NCBI GenBank assembly: GCA_031732795.1
Contig: JAVMKC010000060.1
Coordinates: 41,822-105,821, forward strand
Source of the DNA: Accumulibacter sp031732795
Lineage (GTDB): Bacteria; Pseudomonadota; Gammaproteobacteria; Burkholderiales; Rhodocyclaceae
Reading direction: 5' to 3'
Length of the DNA: 64,000 nt
The position numbers and the translations under genes are program-made. The notes under the pieces were generated by a model. The model was not told the origin of the DNA. It searched no databases and worked only from the letters and a program-made list of their open reading frames with translations. Shown in pieces: positions 18,157 to 25,288 of this stretch (positions are counted from its first letter, which is position 1; each line of letters opens with the position of its first letter).

Positions 18157-18170
18157 CGGATTGTTCCCTG

Positions 18171-18340
18171 GGAGCCTGTCGGACTGGAGATTACTCGACT
18201 GCACCGGTAGGGAAGCGGTCCGTTTTTCCCCGATTTCTCGTGGCATAGGTCCACTATGCGCCATGCTCCTCAAAAATCGGCAAAAACTGTCTTCGCTTTC
18301 CCGATCGGATCGCAGCGATCGTTCAAGTCCAACAGGCGCC
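18171..18340 (+). repeat. Long palindromic repeat, copy 1
   Basis: A 170-base element that begins ggagcctgtcggact and ends agtccaacaggcgcc. It shares the same inner landmarks (ggtcc-tttttccccgatttctcg-tggcata, then tatgcg and aatcgg) with copies at 34649, 42170 and, inverted, 63665. The two halves pair into one long hairpin with a small internal dyad (gcata/tatgc). It ends 37 bases before the start codon of the acyltransferase gene. There is no coding potential. Confidence 0.85.
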
Positions 18341-18377
18341 TGACCCTCCCCGTCTGACCTACCCGGAACCGACGCCC

Positions 18378-19124
18378 ATGCAACGACTGCTCGCCATTTT
18401 CGGCCCCATTCCTTTTCTGGCGTTGGCGATTCTTGCCGCCGGTCTGTCGCTCGGGGTAGCCGTCTGGCTGTACCTCGACGTCTTCTCCCCGGCCTTGTCT
18501 GGGATCGGTTCGTGGTGGCGTTATCCGTTGACCGGCTTGTCGCTGGCGTTGTGCTATTTCGCCTACGGGCTGAGCTTGCTGCTGGTTGCACCAACGCTCA
18601 ATCTGCTGCTCGGCGGTCGTCTCAAACCGTACCGCGGTTCGGCGGTGTCGTTGACCGCCCTGCGCTGGTACGTCCATTGCACGCTGACGCTGGTCGTCCG
18701 CTATTCCTTTCTCGAGTTCGTCACCCCATCGCATTTCGCGCAAACCTACTACCGGTTGATGGGCATGAAGATCGGCCGCAACGTGTCGATCAACTCGACG
18801 GCCATTGCCGACCCATCGTTGATCGAGATCGCCGATAACGTGATCATCGGGGGCACCGCCAGCGTGATGGCGCATTATGCGCAAGGCGGCTATCTGGTGA
18901 TCGCCCCGGTAAAACTCGGCGCCGGATCGACGATCGGTTTGCGGGCGATCGTCATGGGCGGCGTCGATGTCGGCGCCAAAGCCAAGGTTCTCGCCGGTTC
19001 GTTCGTGCTGCCGAACACGCGGATTCCCGCCGGCGAAACCTGGGCCGGCATTCCCGCGCAACGCATCGAATTGCCGCGGGACGACGCTCCCAGCCGCCCG
19101 TCGGCTGCCGCTGACGGTCACTGA
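18378..19124 (+). CDS. Membrane-anchored hexapeptide-repeat acyltransferase
   Basis: A protein of 248 residues. The first 90 residues contain two or three membrane helices (ALAILAAGLSLGVAVWLYL and LALCYFAYGLSLLLVAPTLNLLL). The C-terminal part is a left-handed parallel beta-helix of hexapeptide repeats, visible as MKIGRNVSINSTAIADPSLIEIADNVIIGGTASV and VKLGAGSTIGLRAIVMGGVDVGAKAKVLAG. Such folds carry acetyl or acyl transferases acting on sugars, lipids or peptides. The AGSFVLPNTRIPAGETWAGIPAQRI ending is typical of this fold. It is followed within 5 bases by a PAP2/sphingomyelin-synthase-like gene, so a shared lipid-modification role is plausible, but the substrate is unknown. Confidence 0.75.
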   Translation: MQRLLAIFGPIPFLALAILAAGLSLGVAVWLYLDVFSPALSGIGSWWRYPLTGLSLALCYFAYGLSLLLVAPTLNLLLGGRLKPYRGSAVSLTALRWYVHCTLTLVVRYSFLEFVTPSHFAQTYYRLMGMKIGRNVSINSTAIADPSLIEIADNVIIGGTASVMAHYAQGGYLVIAPVKLGAGSTIGLRAIVMGGVDVGAKAKVLAGSFVLPNTRIPAGETWAGIPAQRIELPRDDAPSRPSAAADGH

Positions 19125-19129
19125 ACGCC

Positions 19130-19747
19130 ATGAGCGACTGGCCCTCGTTTTCGACCATCGCGCTGCGCCTGCTGGCCATCGCCGGCGGGATGGTGGCCTG
19201 GTTCGTCAGCCAGCGTCTGATCGGCGAGCGTCGCCTGGACAGCGAGCGGATCTACGATCATCTGCACCAGATCAGCGCACCGGCCAACGCCTGGCTGCAC
19301 GAACACCCCGGCGCCGCCAAGGCTCTGCTGATCGGCAGTTCGCTGGCCATCGATCTGAGCACGCTGTTCGTTCTCGGCTACGCCATCGTCGGCCCCAGTT
19401 TTGCGCCGTTCTGGGGGCTCCTGACCTTGTTTCTGCTGCGCCAGCTCAGCCAGGCGGCAGTCGCGTTGCCGTCACCGGCGGGAATCATCTGGCGCGATCC
19501 CGGTTTTCCGTCCCTGTTCGTCACATACGCCGTCGGTAACGATTTCTTCTTTTCCGGCCATACCGCGCTGGCCGTCTATGGTGCGATACAGATGGCCACT
19601 CTCGGCCTGCCGCTGCTGACCGCGATCGGCGTACTGCTGGCAGTGCTGCAGATGGCGCTGGTGATCGTCCTGCGCGCGCACTGGACGCTGGACGTGATCA
19701 CCGGGGCGCTGGCGGCGTTGTGTATCGGCGGCTTTTTCGTCCGCTGA
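19130..19747 (+). CDS. PAP2/sphingomyelin-synthase-like membrane phosphatase or phosphotransferase
   Basis: A protein of 205 residues with about six membrane helices. Near the C-terminal end are the two catalytic blocks of the PAP2_C (sphingomyelin synthase-related) group: FFFSGHTA (Ser142-Gly-His144) and HWTLDVITG (His184, Asp188). In this family the His-His-Asp triad transfers or hydrolyses phospholipid headgroups. Family members in bacteria are mostly uncharacterised. Coupling to the upstream acyltransferase suggests the two act on the same membrane lipid or envelope glycan (inference). Confidence 0.72.
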   Translation: MSDWPSFSTIALRLLAIAGGMVAWFVSQRLIGERRLDSERIYDHLHQISAPANAWLHEHPGAAKALLIGSSLAIDLSTLFVLGYAIVGPSFAPFWGLLTLFLLRQLSQAAVALPSPAGIIWRDPGFPSLFVTYAVGNDFFFSGHTALAVYGAIQMATLGLPLLTAIGVLLAVLQMALVIVLRAHWTLDVITGALAALCIGGFFVR

Positions 19748-19789
19748 TGACATGGCATCATCCGTACTTTCCCCTCCTCTCGATCGCCG

Positions 19790-20875
19790 ATGACCGCCGC
19801 CAGCCGACCCGAAGCCCAACGCCGCGTCGACGACATTCGCGTTTTCGAGCGCGAATGGCAGCGGCTGGTCGATGAAGGCATACTGCAGCCGGACCCAGCG
19901 CAAGAAGCGACTCTGCGCAGCCATCATCAAGCCTTGTTGGCCGATTATGCGCACGCCTTCGACATCGACGCCGATCTGCAGGCGCATCAATTGTCGCTCG
20001 GCATGCGCGTGGCCTCATTCCTCGGCGCACTGGCACTGGCCGCCAGCGTTTTCTTCCTCTTCAGACGCTATTGGGGCGCTTTGCCGACGGCACTGCAGGT
20101 CGGCGTGCTGATCGCCAGCTCGCTCGGCAGCTTTGTGGCAACGATCGCGCTGCGCGGCAGAGACCGTTCCGGCTATTTCACCAAACTGGCGGCAATGCTG
20201 GCGTTCGTCTGCTTTGTGCTCAATGTCACGCTGCTCGGCACGATCTTCAATCTCACCCCGTCCGACAATGCCCTGCTCGCCTGGGCGGCGCTGGCCTTTC
20301 TGCTGGCCTACACCTGCGACCTGCGCCTGCTGCTGGCGGCTGGAATCCTTTGCGTGATGGCATTCATCGCCGCCCGCACCGGCACCTGGGGCGGCATGTA
20401 CTGGCTCGATTTCGGCGAACGTCCGGAAAATTTCCTGCCGGCCGGCGTTCTGTTCTTCCTGCTGCCATCGCTGCCGCCATTGGCCGCGCACGTACCGTCA
20501 CGCGAATTCGCGCCGATCTACCGGATATTCGGTCTGCTGGCACTGTTCCTGCCGATGCTGGTGCTCGCCAACTGGGGATACGGCAGTTACCTCGAATTCG
20601 ACCATCGTCTCATCGAAGGTGGGTACCAGATCGGTGGCTTCGTGCTCGCCGGACTGGTGATCTGGCTCGGTGCCCGGCGTGGCTGGCCTGAAACGGTCAA
20701 TACCGGGCTGACCTTCTTTGTGATTTTTCTCTACACCAAACTGTTCGACTGGTGGTGGGAAGCCATGCCGAAGTACCTCTTCTTCCTGGTTCTCGGTTTG
20801 ATCGCGGTGCTGATCCTTTTGGTTCTCAAACGCTGGCGCACTGCCGGCGGCCGGCTACGGGAAAACCCACGATGA
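19790..20875 (+). CDS. DUF2157-type multi-pass membrane protein
   Basis: A protein of 361 residues. Residues 1-75 are soluble and helical (RRVDDIRVFEREWQRLVDEGIL and HHQALLADYAHAFDID), and the rest is 9-10 hydrophobic helices (for example LGALALAASVFFLFRRYWG, YLFFLVLGLIAVLILLVLKRW). The N-terminal segment plus polytopic body matches DUF2157 proteins, whose role is unknown. Its stop overlaps the start of the next gene by 4 bases, and it precedes a DUF4824-like gene as in other Proteobacteria, so the two products may form a complex. Confidence 0.75.
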   Translation: MTAASRPEAQRRVDDIRVFEREWQRLVDEGILQPDPAQEATLRSHHQALLADYAHAFDIDADLQAHQLSLGMRVASFLGALALAASVFFLFRRYWGALPTALQVGVLIASSLGSFVATIALRGRDRSGYFTKLAAMLAFVCFVLNVTLLGTIFNLTPSDNALLAWAALAFLLAYTCDLRLLLAAGILCVMAFIAARTGTWGGMYWLDFGERPENFLPAGVLFFLLPSLPPLAAHVPSREFAPIYRIFGLLALFLPMLVLANWGYGSYLEFDHRLIEGGYQIGGFVLAGLVIWLGARRGWPETVNTGLTFFVIFLYTKLFDWWWEAMPKYLFFLVLGLIAVLILLVLKRWRTAGGRLRENPR

Positions 20876-21723
20876 GCGGACGAAAACACTGGCGGACGCT
20901 CATCGCCGGCTGCGGACTGATCGCGCTGGTCAATGCGCTGGTATTGGGCGGTGTGGCGTATAACCGTTCTGGAGAACCGGACAGCCTGTTGCGTCTGAGT
21001 GAACGAGAATTGCCGCCGAAAAATGGCCGTTGGTTGAAGTTCGAAAGTGGCGGCATGATCCTGACGCTGGCCTGGCGCGTACTGCCGGCGAAAGGTAGCG
21101 ACGATTTCTATGGAAGTTGGGCCACCATCGGGGGCTCACCGGTCTGGCTCGACACGCAGAAAATGCGGAGTCTCGGTTTCGAAGTCACCGAACCGTCAAC
21201 GATCACCCCGGCGGCGATCCGCCGGCAACGCAGCCGAGACGTGCTGCTGGTATTGGAATTCGATGGACCGGCGTACCAGCAGGCGCTGAATCTCGCCAGG
21301 GAACGATACGCCGAGGAGAGCCGCTTGCTCGCCGCCAATCCGGGGAAACAAGAGTTTGTTCGCCGTCGTGACGATGCGCAAAAAAGACTGCAGCGCGAGG
21401 AAACGCTAAACAGCCGACTATTCGCGGTGGACGCCGGACTGGACGCAGCGACCTTGCGTGCGCAGTACCCGGACCGGACCCGCTATTTGATCGCCAAAGG
21501 GCGCGTATACGCGCAGTGGCATCACGATCAATCGCAGCCGACGCTATCTGGCCGCATCGGTCGACTGGCGATCAGCGAAATCAACATCCCGGTCGAACTG
21601 CAGCCCACAGTGGCTGCTCATCACCCCTTCAACCCGACGCCTCCTTTCCAAGCCACCATCGCCATTGGCCAAAGACTCGAACCGTGGCTACGAGAGATCG
21701 CCCTTGGAAACGAAATGCGGTAG
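20872..21723 (+). CDS. DUF4824-like exported protein
   Basis: A protein of 283 residues with one N-terminal membrane or signal segment (LIAGCGLIALVNALVLGGVAY) and a periplasmic body. It opens with YNRSGEPDSLLRLSERELPP and includes a long Arg/Glu-rich helix (ARERYAEESRLLAANPGKQEFVRRR). The LxLSERELP pattern after the helix is characteristic of DUF4824. No catalytic motif is evident. Start and coupling are set by ATGA overlap with the preceding gene. It is probably exposed on the periplasmic side as a partner of the DUF2157 protein. Confidence 0.65.
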   Translation: MSGRKHWRTLIAGCGLIALVNALVLGGVAYNRSGEPDSLLRLSERELPPKNGRWLKFESGGMILTLAWRVLPAKGSDDFYGSWATIGGSPVWLDTQKMRSLGFEVTEPSTITPAAIRRQRSRDVLLVLEFDGPAYQQALNLARERYAEESRLLAANPGKQEFVRRRDDAQKRLQREETLNSRLFAVDAGLDAATLRAQYPDRTRYLIAKGRVYAQWHHDQSQPTLSGRIGRLAISEINIPVELQPTVAAHHPFNPTPPFQATIAIGQRLEPWLREIALGNEMR

Positions 21724-21829
21724 TCCGAGCTTGACTCGCATCTTCACACCTCTTTCCTTGCAAATTAAATAAATTAAAATCAATGTTCTATGCAAGGCCT
21801 GAGCGTCAGATATCGCAGAACCGTGACCG

Positions 21830-22020
21830 GAGGAAGACGGGTTCTACCGGGCTATCGCTCTCGAGCCGTTCAACCGAGACGTCGTCGGCGGCTCACTCAC
21901 GCCGCACATGACCTCGGACATTGTGACGAGTGCGCTGGCCAGGGTCGGGTTCCGCAAGCGTCCGACGTCGGTCTGCTGCACCATTCCGACCGGGGCAGTC
22001 CGAGGAAACTTCAAAGCGAC
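21830..22020 (+). pseudogene. IS3-family transposase (orfB) fragment
   Basis: In plus frame from about 21836 one reads FYRAIALEPFNRDVVGGSLT, then HMTSDIVTSALARVGFRKRP. After a one-base frame change comes GLLHHSDRGS. This is the middle of the IS3 integrase core (normally YLAVVIDLFxRxVVGW...LIHHSDRGSQYAS), including the second catalytic Asp region. Both ends and the third acidic residue are missing. It lies directly downstream of the cbbR stop in convergent orientation. Confidence 0.75.
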
Positions 22021-22046
22021 CCGTTCGGAGAAAAACTCTCACGCGT

Positions 22047-22958
22047 TTAGCCGAGCTTTTTGAGGTAACCCGGCGCGAATTCGAGGATGAAATCCCAGAA
22101 AGCCGCGAAAGCGGGTGTCAAATGTTTGTTTTTGTGTCGGACGAGATGCCAATGTCGGACTACCGGCGTCCCTTCGACCTTGAGCACCGCCAGCCGTCCG
22201 GCCGTGAGTTCCAGGCCGAGGGTGTGCTGCGAAATGAAACTGATTCCCAGCCCAGCAACCACCGCCTGCTTGATCGCCTCGTTGCTGGCCATTTCCATGC
22301 CGATGCGCGGCTTGACCGCGCGTTCCAGGAAAAACTCCTCCATCGCTGAGCGCGTTCCTGAACCCGCCTCGCGGACGATCAGCGTTTCGCCGGCCAAATC
22401 TTCCAGCGGCAGTGTTTCGGTGCTGGCCAGCGGGTGATCGGCCGCGGCGACCAGCACCAGGGGATGCGGCGCGAAAGCGACCGAAAGCGCGTCGGGGATG
22501 GCCGTGGGACGCCCCATGATCGCCAGATCGACTTCGTTGCCGGCCAGCAGACGGATTACCGTATCCCGGTTTTCGATCAGCAGACGAATGCCGACCCCGT
22601 CGTGCCGCTTGCCGAATTCGGCCAACAATCCGGGAGCGAAATACTCGGCAGTGCTAGTGACGGCCACGGCGATCCGCCCGCCCTTGAGCCCTTTCAAGGC
22701 CAGCAGGGCTTCATCGGCTTCTTTCAACGATTGCAGAATCTGCCGGGCGTGGACCAACAAGGTCTCACCAGCGGCGGTGAGGAAAACTCGCTTGCCAATC
22801 CGTTCGAAGAGCAAAGTGCCGCTAACTTCTTCCAATTGTTTGATTTGAAGAGAAATCGCCGCATGCGTGAGATGCAGTTTCTCGGCAGCGCGAGCAAAGG
22901 ACAGCGAGGAGGCGGCCACGGTGAAGATTTGCAATTGACGAATCGTCGCGTTTCTCAT
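22047..22958 (-). CDS. cbbR: LysR-type regulator CbbR
   Basis: A protein of 303 residues. Residues 1-60 are a winged helix-turn-helix (RQLQIFTVAASSLSFARAAEKLHLTHAAISLQIKQLEE), and residues 90-300 are a LysR co-inducer domain. It is divergent from fbp-prk-tkt, as CbbR is in autotrophs, where it activates cbb genes in response to metabolites such as ribulose-bisphosphate or NADPH. The C-terminal FWDFILEFAPGYLKKLG end fits the family. Name and function follow from context as much as sequence. An IS3 scrap sits right after the stop. Confidence 0.88.
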   Translation of the reverse strand: MRNATIRQLQIFTVAASSLSFARAAEKLHLTHAAISLQIKQLEEVSGTLLFERIGKRVFLTAAGETLLVHARQILQSLKEADEALLALKGLKGGRIAVAVTSTAEYFAPGLLAEFGKRHDGVGIRLLIENRDTVIRLLAGNEVDLAIMGRPTAIPDALSVAFAPHPLVLVAAADHPLASTETLPLEDLAGETLIVREAGSGTRSAMEEFFLERAVKPRIGMEMASNEAIKQAVVAGLGISFISQHTLGLELTAGRLAVLKVEGTPVVRHWHLVRHKNKHLTPAFAAFWDFILEFAPGYLKKLG

Positions 22959-23077
22959 TATTTAGTTTTTGCTTAACTATTTGGACAACATGTTTAACTG
23001 GTCGTTTTTGATCGAATCGCTACAATCAACCCCGGTCGAAAACAGGCCGCACGATACGCTTGTCCGGGAGAGTCGCG
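22959..23077. promoter_or_regulatory. cbbR/cbbF divergent control region
   Basis: An AT-rich 119-base interval in otherwise GC-rich DNA. It contains several T-N11-A type half sites as bound by LysR regulators, including ttaactatttgg (22974-22985) and tgtttaactgg (22991-23001). A good -10 candidate TACAAT (23021-23026) points to cbbF and lacks a matching -35 box, as expected of an activator-dependent promoter. GGGAG at 23066 is the cbbF ribosome binding site. The CbbR site assignment is inferred, not aligned. Confidence 0.55.
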
Positions 23078-24163
23078 ATGTTATGTGGACGTACCAACGT
23101 CAATAAATTTCTGATCGAAGAGCAGCGACGCAATCCGGCGCTGGTCGGCGATTTCTCGATGCTGATCAGCGATATCGTACGTTCCTGCAAGGCCATTGCC
23201 CAGGGGGTTTCGCGCGGGGCGCTGGCCGGCGTGCTCGGCGAAGAGGGACAGGTCAATGTGCAGGGCGAGGCGCAGAAGAAACTCGACGTGCTGGCCAATC
23301 AGGCTTTTCTCCATCATTGCGAATGGGGCGGCCATCTGGCGGCGATGGCCTCCGAGGAAATGGAAGACATCTATTCGATTCCGACCGAGCATCCGCGAGG
23401 CAACTACCTGCTGGTTTTCGACCCGCTCGACGGTTCGTCGAACATCGATGTCAATCTCTCGGTCGGCAGCATTTTTTCGGTGCTGCGTTGCCCGGAAAGG
23501 ACCGATGAGCAGCCGCCGCTCGGCAGCGCCGATTTCCTGCAGCCCGGCAGCCGTCAAGTGGCCGCGGGCTACGCGCTCTACGGTCCGTCGACGATGTTGG
23601 TGCTGACCGTCGGCAACGGGGTGTTCGGCTTTACGCTCAACCGAGAGATCGGCGAGTTTCTGCTGACGCATCCGAATCTCAGAATTGCGCCCGAAACCCG
23701 CGAGTTCGCCATCAACGCTTCCAACGAGCGCTTTTGGGAAGCACCGGTCAAGCGCTACGTCAGCGAATGCCTGGCTGGCAGAACGGGGATTCGTGGCCAG
23801 GATTTCAACATGCGCTGGGTCGCGTCGATGGTTGCCGAAGTGCATCGCATCCTGATGCGCGGCGGCGTCTTCCTGTACCCGCGCGACAGCAACGACTCCG
23901 GCAAACCCGGTCGTCTGCGGTTGATGTACGAAGCCAACCCGATGGCGATGATCGTCGAGCAGGCGGGCGGTCTGGCATCCACCGGTGACGAGCGGATTCT
24001 CGACGTTCAGCCGAACGGCCTGCACCAGCGGATCCCGGTGATTCTCGGTTCGCGGGACGAGGTCGAACGTTTGGAGCGTTATCACCGCGAGCACGCCGAC
24101 GGCGACGATCTGCCGTTCCGGTCGCCGCTGTTTTCGACCCGCACGCTGTTCCGGGACGACTGA
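23078..24163 (+). CDS. cbbF: Class I fructose-1,6-bisphosphatase
   Basis: A protein of 361 residues. The metal and phosphate site DPLDGSSNIDVN is intact, as are GVFLYPRDS and the KPGRLRLMYEANPMA sugar-phosphate binding region with its Tyr and Lys. It converts fructose-1,6-bisphosphate to fructose-6-phosphate in gluconeogenesis and in Calvin-cycle regeneration. The ATG at 23078 has GGGAG seven bases upstream, better than an earlier TTG. Its place between cbbR and phosphoribulokinase points to the Calvin cycle. It could also serve as the cell's only FBPase. Confidence 0.95.
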   Translation: MLCGRTNVNKFLIEEQRRNPALVGDFSMLISDIVRSCKAIAQGVSRGALAGVLGEEGQVNVQGEAQKKLDVLANQAFLHHCEWGGHLAAMASEEMEDIYSIPTEHPRGNYLLVFDPLDGSSNIDVNLSVGSIFSVLRCPERTDEQPPLGSADFLQPGSRQVAAGYALYGPSTMLVLTVGNGVFGFTLNREIGEFLLTHPNLRIAPETREFAINASNERFWEAPVKRYVSECLAGRTGIRGQDFNMRWVASMVAEVHRILMRGGVFLYPRDSNDSGKPGRLRLMYEANPMAMIVEQAGGLASTGDERILDVQPNGLHQRIPVILGSRDEVERLERYHREHADGDDLPFRSPLFSTRTLFRDD

Positions 24164-24218
24164 CCCATCCGTCTTGCGCAGGCCGCTCAGGCCAATCACC
24201 CGTCAGGAGCTTTTCGAC

Positions 24219-25094
24219 ATGTCGCTCAAAAACCCGGTCATCGCCATCACCGGCTCATCCGGCGCCGGCACCACCTCGGTGACCAAATCGTTCCAGCATA
24301 TTTTCCGCCGCGAGAAGCTCAACGCGGCGATCATCGAAGGTGACAGCTTTCATCGCTACGATCGCCAGGAAATGCGTGAGACGATGGCTGCCCGCAGTCT
24401 GGCCGGCGACCATCATTTCAGTCATTTCGGCCCGGAAGCCAATCTGCTCGCCGAGTTGGCCGAACTGTTCCGGGAATATGGCCAAACCGGCCGCGGCCGC
24501 AGCCGTCACTACATTCACGACGAAGTCGAGGCGGAACGCTACGGCGCGCCGCCGGGGACTTTCACCGCTTGGCAGGACCTGCCGGAAAAGACCGACCTGC
24601 TGTTCTACGAGGGATTGCACGGCGCCGCGCAGACCGAGACCATCGACGTTGCCCGCCATGTCGACCTGTGCGTCGGCGTGGTGCCGATCATCAACCTGGA
24701 GTGGATTCAGAAGCTGCACCGCGACAAGGCGCAACGCGGTTATTCCACCGAAGCGGTGATGGATACCATCCTGCGGCGGATGCCCGATTACGTGAACTAC
24801 ATCTGCCCGCAGTTTTCCAGAACGCACGTCAATTTTCAGCGCGTTCCGACGGTCGACACCTCGAATCCGTTCATCGCCCAGGATATTCCAAGCGCCGACG
24901 AGAGCATGCTGATCATCCGTTTCGCCAACCCCCGCGGCATCGACTTTCCCTATCTGCTGAGCATGCTGCACGATTCGTTCATGTCGCGGCCGAACATCAT
25001 CGTCTGCCCAGGGGGCAAAATGGGCTTGGCGATGCAGATCATCTTCACCCCGATGATCCTGCAATTGATGGATAAGAAGCGTCGCGCTCGCTGA
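24219..25094 (+). CDS. cbbP: Phosphoribulokinase
   Basis: A protein of 291 residues of the proteobacterial (octameric, allosteric) phosphoribulokinase type. The P-loop is GSSGAGTTSV at residues 9-18, followed by IIEGDSFHRYDR with the catalytic Asp and FYEGLHGA. It makes ribulose-1,5-bisphosphate from ribulose-5-phosphate and ATP, a reaction essentially confined to the Calvin cycle, which makes it the most diagnostic gene of the group. The start follows CAGGAG; an upstream in-frame ATG at 24174 has no site. The gap to fbp is 55 bases, so the two are probably co-transcribed. Confidence 0.95.
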   Translation: MSLKNPVIAITGSSGAGTTSVTKSFQHIFRREKLNAAIIEGDSFHRYDRQEMRETMAARSLAGDHHFSHFGPEANLLAELAELFREYGQTGRGRSRHYIHDEVEAERYGAPPGTFTAWQDLPEKTDLLFYEGLHGAAQTETIDVARHVDLCVGVVPIINLEWIQKLHRDKAQRGYSTEAVMDTILRRMPDYVNYICPQFSRTHVNFQRVPTVDTSNPFIAQDIPSADESMLIIRFANPRGIDFPYLLSMLHDSFMSRPNIIVCPGGKMGLAMQIIFTPMILQLMDKKRRAR

Positions 25095-25288
25095 GAGGTG
25101 GTGAGGAAATGTTCACGAACAGGCCAAGATGCCAGGCGCGAGCGAGCGACGAGGACTGTGACGTGGATAAGCCAGGAGTGAGCGAGTGAGCAACGCCGCC
25201 GATTGGCCGCGCAGTGGATTTATTCTCACCCGCTGAGTTACCGTAACACCCCGGGCCACTGGCCCTGTTTTGATCGAAGGAGAATGTC
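25095..25288 (+). repeat. Imperfect direct repeat between cbbP and cbbT
   Basis: Two related stretches, gccaggcgcgagcgagcgac (from about 25132) and gccaggagtgagcgagtgag (from about 25171), lie in the 194-base gap. Each is rich in gagcga units. No gene or terminator is visible, so read-through into cbbT is possible. The cbbT ribosome binding site AAGGAG is at 25276. Confidence 0.5.

Noticed and set aside
25132..25200. The gagcga-rich direct repeat as a CRISPR-like array
   Set aside because: Only two imperfect units without spacers of constant length, and no cas genes are in the window.
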